A DNA stretch of 64,000 nucleotides from Trichoplax sp. H2 (GCA_003344405.1 NOWV01000140.1:1-64000), one strand, 5' to 3'; positions 17,148 through 30,830 are shown, counted from the stretch's first letter. The notes: generated by a model not told the origin, from the sequence alone. Program-made: numbers and translations.

Positions 17148-20100
17148 TTATACACGAGTTTGATTGAATAGCTTTGAATGATTCGAACGAACAGAGCCAT
17201 CCATCTCCTGTTTTACAGCAGCAATCTTTTCCATAAGCTGGTTGTATTCACGTCCAATTGGAAATAATAACGGCAGATAGTTACAAATACAATACAAAAA
17301 TAATCATTACTATACGAAGGTATATAAAGCCATTCGATAAACTTAAGAATTGCATGATGTGTAAATACTTGCATATGATATAAACGTATACGAGTAGTTC
17401 TTTACCTTATTGCAAGCATGTTCTACAGATTTGTAATGATTATGCTCAGATTCCTAAACATAGACAATTAATATCAACAATCGAAGAATGGCTTCATCAT
17501 GATCAGATAGCATAATGCTACCGATCAAAAGCAACATTATACCTGTCGCCTTGTTCGCGGATTCCATCGTAGGTAATACGATGACCAAAGACTGATGTAA
17601 CGAAGGCTAGCATTTGGATATATTACCTATTAATACGTAAAGACAAAATTAGTTTGGAGTCGTTTTATCCACATACCTAAAACCTTCACATCATTCTAAT
17701 ATATGCCATAACTTACATGCTCATGTCTTGTATATTGAACATTTTTATAGTCTTCAACCTATAGGACGACAAAAAAATATAACTCATTTATTAATCAAAT
17801 AATATTACAAAAATTTAGTATCAAAATAGAATCTACGTACATTTAGATTAATATAATCCCATAGAGAAAATGTTTTAGTCTTCAAATTCTACAAAAGTAA
17901 ACCATTACGTTTGACTTCTTAGTAACAACATACTATCAAAGTTAGAATCCCTGGACAATTTTAGCTTACATGCTCTTCTCTAACTCTTTCACAATCGTAC
18001 AAGAAAGTGCCAAATAAGCAACTGCAAGTTATAATGAAAGTAGGATTAATAAGGATATTCAATATCGAATAATTAATTGCCTTATTAGTATTACAACCTA
18101 TATAAATGGTCCAAAATAGCTATAAGAAGACGTTCATTGAATTCAAATGCGCACGGAAACTAAAATGTAGCATAACAATAACAGTCGAGGGTGAAAAACT
18201 AACGCATATACCGTCATTAAAGCATAGCATAACTTAAAGTCAGACCAATTCATTGTAATGTCAATATCCTCAATTTCTAACCTGCTGTAACACCTGCCAA
18301 ACACAGTCCATAAATTGAAGAAAGACCGGTGAGCGTTCGCTATCGTTTGGCTTATTTTCACCATGACCAATACGCTATTATAAATTAAATCGTATTTAAG
18401 TACGCATTAACCTTGAAGCCATTACAGCATTAATGACGGTACCTGTGCAAATTTATGACCAAAACTTAGCCACTCTTTTTCAATTAGAACCTAGACATAA
18501 ATTATTCATAACAACCTGTGTGAGACAATTATACTTGTAATAATTATACTAACATCACTGCATCGTAGTAGCACATGTTATGGTCAATAAAGTGATGCAA
18601 TAGGCATTATTACTTTGAATCTATTACCTGAAAACCATTGATAGTTCTATATTCGGGGTCTAATAGTAACATGCTAAGACCGGTCAACTGAAAGAAAGCA
18701 TACGAAAGATTTTATTAGAAAAATTGACTGCAATTTTGATTAAAAAACTACTAGTAAGCATATTACTTATTTACCTGTGCCGTTCTATCCCAGCCATCAC
18801 TACAGTGTACGATTACAGAATGGTAACGTCTCTCGACCAAATCAACGATGAAAATAGCTCCAGCAAGAACCAACTAAAATGTTAACAGAGTGAATAATTA
18901 CATACACCACTGTTAATGTGAATGAACTTCAGTGCTAGAACATCCAAAACTATGTTGCAAATTATGCTGTATCTACCTTGATGTGTTCCAACCACTTTGT
19001 TGATTCTAAATTAGCATACCAATGCACATCGTCAATTGCGTAGCATACATCGCGTAATTTATTCATACTAAATGGAAAATGCAAAAGTAATAATTTATAA
19101 CTTTAGGTAAAACTCTCCGAGTCTCAGCCAGGCAGCATTTTAGACATTGAATAATAAATCGTTTTACCTATCTCTCATTACATGGATATTTTCTATATCT
19201 AAGAACTCCAATTCCATATTTTTATATTTTTCATTAGCTTCAAAACCTCCACCTTTAAGCTAAATATTAATATTACCATTATTATCTAACCTAGTATTTA
19301 ATAGCCCGTACTAATTTGATGATGTAATACGCACATCTAATTTTTTGCATACCTTATTTGCGACGGCATTCTTCTTTGGTCTTGCATCGACTACGTAAAT
19401 CTTTTGATCGCTATTAGCCTCCCAGATGAGCTGAAGAATAATACAAAAAAGGCAATTTTATGATACTGTTAATCCTGAACCATTTCATTGTACCCGCTAC
19501 GAACTTAAAAGAGGAAATTTCAATATATACCCTAAAATAATTCTTATCTTCCTCACTAGGCTTATCTATCAAACCACTTGTCGGTTGACTACATCTAAGA
19601 ATTACTGGCGGATGTTCAGGATGCACCCATGTTAACACCTATATAGCCAAATATAGCAAAGATTAGCTCAATAGTCAATTTAATACGAAGCAAATTCGAT
19701 AGAATAAGTATAGTTTACAGGCAATCGATTCCTAGTACGGTGCTCCGCCACACTTTTAAGATTTTCTTCATTTGCCGCATCAGGAACTACAAGCTAAGGA
19801 AGATGAAATAATTTATTGTCAAAACATCAAGTGGTTGCAAATTTGTTAGCCCTTTGTACATACTACAATATATTAGAACAAACTACAGTATACTACTTAG
19901 ACCATCTAGAGCGAACAAACCAGAGAGGGATATGAAGAGCAGAATTTATAATCATTATTGATATCAGTGGTTTTCCATAAGCCACGACGAGTCTGTTAAA
20001 AGATTCAGATATCATATTTATTCTATTTTAACATTTAAGGCTAAAGTATCACACTTGATTTAAACACGTACCATTCTTCCATATTCTACTTGTGGGTCGA

Positions 20101-22979
20101 ATATTTTCCATCCGGTACTTTCAAAATCGGGATAGTTTCCTTTAAATTTATAGGCAAAAAATTCCTAGGCGTGCCGTGTGATCATTATAGTTTATTTTAG
20201 TTCAGTGGATAGAAAGGGTAGTAGGTCAATTGGGTACTTACATCTTTACGAGTCACGGGAAATGCACTAATCTATAAAGACCGTTTGTTAAATAATACCA
20301 ATATGCCCTTAGTTTGAGTAAACGGAATGCGTAGTAAAAGCAAGCTGTCGTGGTCAACATGCGGACAGCTATATCGAGAAAGTACTTCAATATACTAAAA
20401 GTAGACCAATCTGTCGATGTCAATACTAACCATAAGTGCGCTGTAGACAAGTCGACGTGAAGTAGCTTCAGCCTTGTGGGAAAATCGCAACACTCGCAAA
20501 TCCTACAATTAATATTATCGTTATCAATTGATAATACGGTATGATTCTTTGGAGGTCGTTATTACATTTTCCTGCCAGAATAATTATGTATTATTTATAA
20601 TACATACCTTACATACGATATCTAAATTATAAGAATTTTCGCGATTCTTTGTATAACTAACTTTCTTTACTTCTGCTATACAGCCCAAAGGAACTAAAAA
20701 ATTGTGTTGAGCTAACGATGGTATAAATCTTGCCATCTATTATATATAGAATGAATAAGATGAAAAATTGGATGAATATTGGTGCCAATGATTCCGTAAC
20801 ATCATGCTTTATATTACACAAGTACAGTAAATTTATTAGAATTATCAATTACTACGTCTAAAATATGATTCTTTATAACAGAATGACTTGCATGGATGGC
20901 CATTTTTGCAAAATGATCCTTGATTGATTATATGTTACGAAGGAGTATCGATATCACTTGAAATATCGCAGAAAATGCAAACTAATACCCTGAGAACTAA
21001 GCGATATAGCCACCTGATGTAAGAAAAATTTTAATACTATGCAAATGGTTTGCACGATAATCAAGCAGACTACAGTTTACAAGAAAACTAAAGCATGTAC
21101 AGTAACTAATATTTATGAATAACAGTACTGCAAAATGACTAGAACTAATACTGTCCGTTATCTTGCCATGCGATCGTACTGTTAGATACAAATATTTAAG
21201 AATAACAGTATTGCAAAATGATTAGAACTAATACTGTCAGTTACCTTGCCATGCCCCAGCATACTGTTTGTTACAAATGTGGATAATTAACCCCGACGTC
21301 TAATTGCTTATAAAAGTAGCTAGAACGCTGTAATTACAATCGCACTGATGATATACAAGGGAAACGAGTTGAAGTTATTGTCAAATTAATTCATTTTCTC
21401 TTTCAATTTACTGACTACTTTTAATGATGATTTATGACGATAGAATGGGAATGACAGAATTTTAATAGGTACATCGACAGTAAAATTTGAAGCCCCTTTA
21501 TTATCATATAGGACATGCTGAAATCGATGATATGTTGGAGTGAAATATTGTAGAACTTACCCCTTCATCTGCGCTGGTACATTTAAAGAATAATTTGTAG
21601 TTAGTAACGATAACATCGCCTTTCAGCCGACCAGCATAAGGGCATAAATAAGTCACGTCGCTCACTATCGAAAAAGAAAGCATACCATGATTACAACTTG
21701 GATATCCATAAATCACGATAAATATAAGTTAATACCTATATCTGGATGATACATCGATAGTATAATCTACAGCTCCTCATATAACTCCTTTATAACGTTA
21801 TTACAAGGAGTTTTAGACTGTTATAGTACTAAGTAATGCTTAATTCTACCCTATTGCAACTCCAACTGCGTTCCTAGTACAGTATAGCTGTAGAGTCAAT
21901 TAACGATAGACTGTAGGTACATAAGCTTCGACTATGACTAAATCATGAAAACAGTATAATATGTAAAGCAGCGAATAGTATATTATCAAACCATGAGCTT
22001 TGACTTCTTCTCCTTTCAAAAGCCACATTGCATCCGTTTTATCGAGATCAATGTCCTTAAAATATTCCTACATTAGGAGTAAAAAAATTCAGTGACTGCA
22101 GTCGCGCACTAGTCAGCAAGATCATCATCATTGCAAATCATTTTATCATCATCTCTCTTTCTGGCTGTAATACGCCAATTTTAATATTTTAATATAGCTT
22201 CTTGAATCTCTATTATATGCATACTATTCACTAAGAAGTTTATGTCAAGGTACGACGAGTAAACTATTATCATTGCATGAAAACAACAAAATCAATCGTC
22301 CCACTACATGATTTATGATCGGCCTTGTCGTCTAAGATAGGCGAGACGTTACCATGGGCGTTTTTATTTCATATGGAATCCGTTATTACGTTAAGAAAGA
22401 AGGTTAATAACCCACATAGAATTGATTTTCAATCCATAATTAAAAACGGAATTAGACTGCAGGATAAGCGATCCCTACATTAACAAGCCTCGGATTAGAG
22501 AGCAGAGTGGACGATATTGTTTGATTGAAAATAGCTTGACTGCAGTAGTGCATGCCTCCATAACGTTGTCAAAACGTGCATGTCCAGAATAGTTCTATCT
22601 CAATATACGATTGATTTGATGCTGTAATCAACCTATCGATGCTATATCGTTATGGTTGAAGAGTAATTTTGATCGAGTCAATCTTTCTTCTCCTTTCCCT
22701 CCCTCTCCACTAAAACAGAAAAGAAATCATAGGAATATTTACCATCACTGGAAATTTGGATATTTTACCACTACTTTCTCCTTCTCGAGTAGGCGATGAT
22801 GTCATTTCCTTCTCATCACTTCTCTTACTAGAAGTACTATCACCATTGGTAGTAGTTTCCAAAGGTGCTGCAGAAGTTCCACTAGCACTAGCAGCCGCAG
22901 TAGCAACAGTAACCGCTTGAACACTTGCCGTCACTTGATTGGCGATAATTTCACCAGCACTTGATCTTCTCGACGCCAT
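17148..22979 (-). CDS. MTMR2: Myotubularin-family 3-phosphoinositide phosphatase (MTMR1/2 type)
   Basis: Twenty-four exons, all in phase, encode about 657 aa (human MTMR2 is 643). In transcript order: 22979-22743, 22067-21992, 21664-21561, 20736-20608, 20502-20431, 20271-20242, 20164-20072, 19992-19921, 19793-19719, 19638-19531, 19430-19353, 19259-19168, 19067-18977, 18873-18775, 18687-18628, 18490-18443, 18374-18282, 18159-18098, 18021-17970, 17879-17841, 17758-17717, 17626-17543, 17453-17406, 17237-17148. The Ser/Ala/Thr-rich N-terminus is followed by a PH-GRAM domain ([25 protein letters not shown]). The phosphatase domain contains the active-site loop HCSDGWDRT in the 18873-18775 exon, so it should be catalytically active on PI3P/PI(3,5)P2. 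Further family motifs are [33 protein letters not shown] and [10 protein letters not shown]-terminal coiled coil ([11 protein letters not shown]) fits dimerisation. It acts on endosomal membranes. The acceptor of the last exon has a weak pyrimidine tract. Confidence 0.93.
21105..21272. repeat. ~81 bp tandem duplication in an MTMR intron
   Basis: Adjacent copies at about 21109-21189 and 21190-21270 share 'aataacagta', 'tgcaaaatga', 'tagaactaatactgtc' and 'cttgccatgc'. They lie between the exons at 21561 and 20736. Confidence 0.75.
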
Positions 22980-23481
22980 ATTTCTTTGTATCCGTTTTCG
23001 ATGCCTCTAACTTGGATTCAATTTCTACCCTATCTAGTTTGAATATTATCCAAGACAATAACTCATTACAATGACAACATCATTCAGCCATAATTTGATC
23101 GCTCATGGACTAGATTAACTTACCAATAAAAGGAAAGAAGCCAAAAATAGTGGAAGAGAAATGGCGAGAAAAGATGGAGGTCGGCGATTCGATTTGGCCT
23201 AGCAAATGTTTCGATTATGAAAATAAAGGGAATTGACCAGGAACTCCAGCAAGGACTAGTAGCTAGTGGTAGGTCTCGACGTCTTAGCCACAAGTTAATA
23301 AGATTACTATAGGCTACACTTGAGTGTCTGAGACACAATACTCTCGTATGTTGACGACAACAAGCTTTTGATACAGCACGTCATTGTGCAGCTGCGCAGT
23401 GGGTACAGGTCTGAACCGGAAGTTTTCTCTTATAGCTCGACAAGGAACTACAAATTAACCAAAAATGACGTGTACTCCTCT
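22980..23481. other. Upstream region of MTMR
   Basis: No gene supported. The 219-bp minus ORF at 23120-23338 shows no family motif. The region is the likely promoter and 5' UTR of the minus-strand MTMR gene. Confidence 0.4.
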
Positions 23482-24855
23482 TGGCCATCCAATCAATACA
23501 GCACTATAGAAATCATGGCAAGTCACATCCACTCAAATACAGTACTATAGAAATCACGGGAAGAACATGCAAGTTACTACGGTAATTTGCGAAATTCATC
23601 AAATGCTGTCAAAATGCAATTATAAGTACAGTATGTATATTTATATATACATCTATATATATATACTGTATATTTGGTCATCCACTCAATACAGTACTAT
23701 AGACATCATGGGAAGAACATACAAGTCACATCCACTCAAATACAGTACTATAGAAATCACGGGAAGAACATGCAAGTTACTACGGTAATTTACGAAATTC
23801 ATCAAATACTGTCAAAATGCAATTATAAGTACAGTATGTATATTTATATACATGTATATATATATATTTGGTCATCCACTCAATACAGTACTATAGAAAT
23901 CATGGCAAGAACATGCAAGTTACTACGGTAATTTGCGAAATTCATCAAATACTGTCAAAATGCAATTATAAGTACAGTATGTATAATTATATATATATAT
24001 ATGTATATATTTGGTCATCCACTCAATACAGTACTATAGAAATCATGGCAAGAACATGCAAGTCACATCCACTCAAATACAGTACTATAGAAATCACGGG
24101 AAGAACATGCAGCTACTACGGTAATTCGCGAAGTTCATCAAATACTATCAAAATGCAATTATAAGTACAGTATGTATATTTATATACATATATATGTATA
24201 TATATATACTTTGTCATCCACTCAATACAGCACTATAGTAATCATGGGAAGAACAGGCAAGTTACATCCACTCAAATGTAGTACTATAGAAATCACAGGA
24301 AGGACATGCAAGTTACTACCGTAATTAGCGAAATTCATCGAATAGTGTCAAAATGTAATTATAAGTACTGTACAAGTGGACTGTACAGTATATATATTTA
24401 TACATATTATATATATATACTTGGTCATCCACTCTTTACAGTCCTATAGAAATCACGGGAAGAACATGTAAGTTACCTCGGTAATTTGCGAAATCCATCA
24501 ATTAGTATTAAAATGCAACCGTAAGTACAGTATATATGTTATATATACTTGGCCATCCACTCAAATACAGTGCTATAGAAATCACGGGAAGAACATGCAA
24601 GTTATTACGGTAATTTGCGAAATTCATCAAATACTGTCAAAATGCAATTATAAGTACAGTATGTGCATTTATATATATATATACTTGGCTATCCACTCAA
24701 ATACAGTACTATAGAAATCACGGGAAGAACATACAAGTTACCACGGCAATTTGTGAAATTCATCAAACAGCGTCAAAATGCAATCATAATACAGTACTAT
24801 AGAAATCATGGCCATCCACACAATACAGTACTATATAAATCACGTCAACAAGTTA
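23482..24855. repeat. Minisatellite array, irregular ~140-200 bp units
   Basis: At least seven units repeat. The order within a unit is 'catccactcaatacagta', 'ctatagaaatca', 'gggaagaacatgcaagt', 'tactacggtaatttgcgaaa', 'catcaaatactgtcaaaatg' and 'caattataagtacagtatgt', followed by an (AT)n tract of variable length. Some units contain an inner duplication of the 'cactcaaatacagtactata' segment (for example near 23730 and 24070). The array ends in short truncated units near 24790-24845. Apparent ORFs in it are repeat translations, not genes. Confidence 0.92.
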
Positions 24856-25347
24856 CATAGCGTATTTTGATATTTTAATTAATATAATATGAGATTAGTA
24901 AATAAGTGTTACGTAAATATCTGATATATAGTACATTACAAAATAAGTTAAAATGCAGATCATATTACACCTGATAGCCTTCGTATTATATTCGAAACAT
25001 TCTTTCAGGATATAGTAAGTACGCAACGGATTCAAATTGAACTCCGGTAATCGATTAAAAATTAATGACTATTTATTCATAAGCGACTGAAAGCACTGAT
25101 ATTATCTCTGCATTATTTTACCTCTAAAATCTTTATTTTCGTTTTCACGTTCAACAACGACTTTTTCACGAAGCTCTGTTATATTAGTCAATTTAATACT
25201 TGCTAATATGAGTCATGACTAATCTAAACTATAAATTTAGATATTGACCTTGTAAATTGTTGCGATATAATTAAATAATACTGGATGTGACTAGTTTTTC
25301 ATTAACATGTTTTTTCTGCTATTTCGCCCTTTTACAGATCGTATGGT
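24856..25347. other. AT-rich spacer
   Basis: Nothing recognisable between the minisatellite and the death-domain exon. Confidence 0.4.
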
Positions 25348-25517
25348 CTAGTCATAAATATTGATAGGTGACACCTGTGAAGGACTTCTCTCCTTCCAAT
25401 AATTTAGCATGCTGGCAGATATGGGTAAATAAATATTTGAATTTTCATATTGTTGTCTAAGATATTCAATATCGCTATCAGAAAGATCTAAATCCTTTAC
25501 TAATCGAATCCATCCAT
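25348..25517 (-). CDS. Spare death-domain exon (alternative terminal exon or relic)
   Basis: The translation from the acceptor at 25518/25517 starts DGWIRLVKDLDLSDSD and runs LNYWKERSPSQ to a stop at 25348. It is clearly related to the first death-domain exon of the ROCO gene (30084-29803), which starts DGWFQLARYLGLSVDD and has LNYLQERILSQ. Both start at the same point in the codon (phase 1, 'at gga tgg'). It stops before the last death-domain helix. The upstream ROCO exon 26653-26573 also ends in phase 1, so it could in principle splice here in place of the 26177 exon. Otherwise it is a duplicated, truncated exon. The acceptor is weak ('attggag'). Confidence 0.5.
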
Positions 25518-25860
25518 CTCCAATAGTCAATTATAACAACTAAGCATTTTTATAACCATATTTTTCGAATGCTCTTTAATTGAATTAAAATTTGAACAGA
25601 TATATCACTTGAGGTTGAATTTTTCCTCTACAGGACATTCTTTGCAAGATTATTTTATTACACTAATGGGTGCTAGAATCTTTGATAAGCTGAAACATCT
25701 ATGTAGCTTTTGGCAACTTAGTATGCTACTTGTTAATAACACCCTTTATCAAAATAACTATACAGCGTACGTATGTCATATATTATATATAGTCGGATGA
25801 TATAGTTATCATTTGGTTATAAGATTTCTAACTAAATAATTTTAGACAAAATTCATGTAA

Positions 25861-28800
25861 TTAACTATGCATGGCTACTTGAGATCCCTCACTTGCATTT
25901 GCATAATCTTTTATTTTTGCTTCGATTTGATCTGCCAAAGTATTGATATTCATCTCGCGTATTACCGAAACTACTTTAAAAATATCAGGTTTAGAACCAG
26001 CCTTTTCTTTCCACAACAATAGAGCTCGAATCGTCTTTTCGTAAGGAGTATGAAACTCAGGATTCAATCTAATTTCATCTATTTCTTGGATCGTTAAGCC
26101 CAATAACATTTCCAAATGGAATAATCTATCTTGTTTAAGTTTACCAGCTATGATATTGAAGCATAAGTCAAACATTCCTAAGTTAAAATAAAGTTGATAA
26201 CATTAAGAAATTTTGCTCTTCAACGATTCAAGTTTGTAATATGATCTAAAATAAATGAAACATTAGCCATAATGTTTCAACAATTTCATTTCATGATGAT
26301 TTTAACTTTAACTCACAAGGTAGACTGTAACGCAATGGTTATTTTTGTTGTAGCTAATACTGTCTATTAGTATACATAGTTTCATAATTTATTGCAATAA
26401 CTCGCTTTAAATATAGTTAATCAAATGACTAGAAACAGTGTCTTTTTAGCCATCCTTTTTGGCTGGAAAATTATGACATATTATTTTACATGTATATTGC
26501 AGTTACTATTAAAAGAAAAAGCAGTGTAATATATTCTCAGTTAATTTTTAAAAATACCAGTGAATATATTACCTTGTCTGCTAGATGTTAGTGTCGTTTG
26601 ATGCTCTTCTTGGGATTGTTGTGATTGATCTTGATTATGAAAAATATCATTAACTAAATGCTTTCAATATTCATGATAATAATTTTGAATAAATAGAAGC
26701 TACGCGATCAAAATTTGATCTGACGTTCGCCAATAACTTATCTTTGTACAGTGAATTGTTTCAGTTAATCAATAATAGAACTATCATCTGCCATTTTGGG
26801 GCTAATTAGTCTTGTTCTAGCTTCATATATACAATTATACATTATTTACTGTGGGATTTGCTTATTAAAACAACTAGAATTTAAGATATACGAGTATACT
26901 GTGAAATAAAGAATGGGTATACCATACACATTTAATGGCTATTTATGATCGGAAACCCAAAGATTTAATATAGATGCTATTTAACATAAGTTTACGTTGC
27001 TATGATTACATATTTTGTAAGTATGAAATCTTTTTAAAACCTAAAATTTAAATCTTCATAGACATTTTATGTAATTAAAGTAATTTTATGAAAGAAATTC
27101 TTCTATTTAGGCGCTATTATATTATAAACTCGTTTGCAGTATAAAGAATTTAAAAATTAAGATAAATAAAACGAATTAATTTTAACTCGAAACTTTATCC
27201 TACCTGCTAATTTCTCCTGCTCAAAAATCTGCCACTCACGTACTGATTTCGATTGAAAGTAGATACAACACGCTGAACACTTGATAGCATCCGTCTTGCC
27301 GATTAAATGAGTAATCACTTTTGTTAACTTTTTACAAGCAGAGCACTTTACGTAAAATCGATATTTAGAAGATTTCAACTTTGGCATTCTGTCACTGACC
27401 ACCTCTTTTAGCTTTTTCTTTATCATTATATGCGGTTTAATGTCGTAAATAAAACGTTTAACATTTTCCGCAACATCCTTGATTAAATCTTCCGCCGGGA
27501 TCTTATAGCAAAATTGCAGGCCAATATAACAATCTATTTTCTTGATAATAATCTCACATGGATAATCTACTAAGCGATATTTTGCACATCGATGATAAAT
27601 TTCTACTTGCGGATTGCTCCATATTTTTAAACATGCGGATAAATGGCAATGAAATATTCCCATCGGTATGTAAGACACTGAATCATATCCAATATATAAC
27701 CAATCTGATTGGTAATAATCTGCCAGCTCTAGCTCAGTCGATGAACGTAGTAAATACGGTACAAAGTATTGACGTTCAGCCGTATTTCTATCATCGCAAT
27801 TTTCACTCTCAATCTTACAGATGATGTGATAACTTTCCATTAATTGTAAAATAAACTCTTTCTCAGTTTTATTTAATTTAAATTCAGCTGTGGCGTAATT
27901 TAAACATAATTCTGGCATTTTACCAGTCTTATAAACCATTTCAAAGCAATCCTGTATTCCAGAATTCATAAATTTGCTTGTTTTATCACCAATTTTAATA
28001 ATTGATTGAAATATTCTGAGTAACCAGTCAAGATTGGTTACAATCATTCCATCTAATCCTTTCTTCTTACAAAATACGATTTCGCCTATATCACGTAAAT
28101 AGAGTAGCATACTACGTAATGTTGCATCGTCTTCATACAATCCGCAGTCTGTAGCTAGCTGTTTGATTTCATCAAAGGTCATAATGTTACGTATCCTACG
28201 TGCAATATCACCGAAAGGAGATTCCGATATAGCTGCACCAGCTTTCCTAGATTTAAAGTCGGTGGATGTATGTAATATTGATGCTAGAATATACCATCGA
28301 ATAGGAATCGATTGTCGCATAAATTTTCGATTGGTGGCAAATTGTTTGATTAGCTCATGGAGATCTCGATTAGTGTTTTGACGTCGCTCAATGGCTGTTT
28401 GGGTATTATCTTCGCAATTGCAGTGAAATATGATGCCAGAACTGCATATATTATATTTATAGTCTGGCATAGCTTCGGTTAATGATTTTGTAAATGTATG
28501 AAATTTTCGTTTGCGCTCCTCCTCATCTATTATCTGATCACCGTGTGATGCAATCAAAATCACAACTGGTAAATTATATTCTATTTCTATTCCGTTATGA
28601 GTTACGTTAACTTTATCTTGACCGTCATAACTGCCAATAATCGATGTAAGCCATTCTTGCATGGCCTGTCGATAAGTCATATTAATGGGTTTGTTATCTC
28701 GATCGATAATAGCATCATCAATATCGCGTAAGATATTAAATACTAAGATATAAAGACTATTTCCAGATAGAAATGGACGATGAGCCACATAGTAGATAGC

Positions 28801-30445
28801 CTGACCTCCCAAATCGGTCAATTTTCCATAGCGATCATCGGTGTCGCCTTCAATTTTGCCCTTTAAACCGGTCAGTGTTCGCATAAATTCTTCATAGATT
28901 ACAATCTTGTCACCTGGCTTTGGCATTGAATCTCTCGTTGGCTCTATATCATTATCGGGAATAGCTGTAGATGAATTTAGATTGATATTTTTCGACATGC
29001 GATTTTTAACTAATTCCATTTTTGGCTCTTTTGCCGTAAATGTAACCATGTGGCTTCCATCTTCCTCTATTTTCCGCATGCTTTGGCAATTAATGACGGT
29101 CTCTTCATTATCGATTAGAATATCTGTTTGGTCTAATAAATAAGTTGAATTTTCTTCATCTTGAACATTCGAGTTATTAATATTCATTGTATTTTTTAAC
29201 TGTTCGATTACTATCAAGACCTTTTTATGTAATATCATTCGAAAATCAGCTTCTGTCTTATCAAACATATTAAATATGATCAGATTTGACAATTTCTTAA
29301 CTTCGTCCGCAATAATAGTTTCGCTAGTAAAAGTGATATATCCATTATTTATGAATGCACTTATAATAGATGTTTTACCAACATTTTCAGGACCAGCAAT
29401 AACAATTTTGGTAAAATCATTGCGACACTTTCCGATTTTCAACGCCTTGTCATAAGCCGATAAATATTCTTTATTATCTATAGCTAGCGATAAAAAGATG
29501 TTGGCAGAATTATGAATTAGATAAGCTTGAGAAATACTCTGCTATTAGCCAGTATCAATTAACATTGTAAATTTAATTCTTAAGCTATTTCTAGCGAGTT
29601 ATTTTACATAACATTGCCAATATTGCAATACATTATCGTAGGATTAGTATATAATATCTTCATTATCTTACTTTTAGAATCTTCATCATTTTCTCCATCA
29701 AAATTTGCAATGATGTTTTCAAGACTAAGATCTATTTTAATGAATCCATAATGAACAAGGTTATTATTACGACTTATACGAATTAGAAATTAAAATATTT
29801 ACCTAGTAGAATTTCCGCAACGTAATTGGATAATAGTGAATTTGATTGATTTTGAAGTAACATTTCATATAGAATATCTGCTGTTTCTTTCCTTTTTAGA
29901 CGGTAGAGACTGGCTATTAATGTTGAAAGGGAATACTGTGAAAGAATTCTCTCCTGCAAATAATTTAGGTTTTGAACGGAAATAGCCAAAAGGGATTGAT
30001 GACTTGAATTTTCGTCCTGTCGGTCAAGATTCCCAGTATCATCAACTGAAAGGCCTAAATACCTTGCTAATTGAAACCATCCATCTGCAATTTTATTTTT
30101 AATGACGGAATAACATTTGTCTAATGGATAAATAAAATTAGCTTCTAAATATTAGATAACGGCCAAATGAATAAACCTACATAGTTTATTGAATTAGGAT
30201 TCCCTTAGCAAAATTGCTTATAAAAACCATTCATATACTTTTATAACTAGTCGCACTAATTTTTACGGTGTGAAGATAAAAAAAATTGACAGCAACAATA
30301 ATGTATACTAATATTGAAAGGCTATTAACATTGTAAGTAGCCTAGTAGAACTAACCAACAAATTCCTTTATTGCTTTATCTTCTTCATTTTTCATGCTTA
30401 CGGAACTTGCACCACTTGTTGCTCTATATTCGTTATATTCTGCGC
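25861..30445 (-). CDS. ROCO GTPase with death domains (5' end not found)
   Basis: Exons in transcript order: 30445-30356, 30084-29803, 29731-29672, 29477-27204, 26653-26573, 26177-25861, about 1030 aa, with further 5' sequence likely. Every junction is phase 1. The second exon is a death domain (DGWFQLARYLGLS, then RLKRKETADILYEML). The large exon is a Ras-of-complex GTPase plus COR domain. It has the P-loop GPENVGKTS, switch-II DLGGQ at about 190 residues downstream, and the G4-type SHGD (ROCO proteins commonly have THxD). The COR region (for example LDWLLRIFQS, YFVPYLL) follows, then a CxxC...CxxC zinc-ribbon-like knuckle (CSAC twice). A Gln/Ser-rich linker joins the C-terminal death domain (LCFNIIAGKL, LLLWKEKAG, NTLADQIEAKI). 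The order death-ROC-COR-death recalls DAPK1 (ROC-COR-death) but without a kinase seen here. If the 27204 donor is not used, the frame ends at 27157. The function is probably GTP-regulated death or stress signalling; this is inference. Confidence 0.8.
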
Positions 30446-30830
30446 CTACAGTATACGTACAATATTAGAACAAACTTAAGTAACATTTGCTTACTATAAT
30501 AGTTTACTCTAATATTTTTTAACTAAAAATTAATGAAATTGTAGCATAATTATCAAAATTAGCAAATACACTAGTGGATACCAATACGAAAGGATCATCC
30601 TATGGATGGGAAGGACTTTGATAACACAAAGTTACTGTAATATCTCTCTTATTTGAATAAATGATTGTTTAATGTACTAATAATGCCTAATGCAACATTT
30701 TATATATGTACAGTATATGTTGAATTCTTTGCATAATAATTAAACTAAGAACCAACCAATAAAACTATCGCTCTTTAATTACTGAAACACTTTGCCAATC
30801 AATTAATATGGATACTCTGCGCAATATTAT

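Noticed and set aside
23567-24860. Series of similar ORFs of 65-98 codons
   Set aside because: They are the same minisatellite unit read in frame by chance, with the AT tract giving Tyr-Ile runs.
27157-27203. End of the ROCO protein at the in-frame stop at 27157
   Set aside because: A good donor (gcag|gtagga) at 27204 joins in phase to the Gln-rich and death-domain exons, so I prefer the longer protein; intron retention would give the shorter one.
27558-29143. Three + strand ORFs of 72-88 codons
   Set aside because: They lie opposite the large ROCO exon and are antisense shadows.
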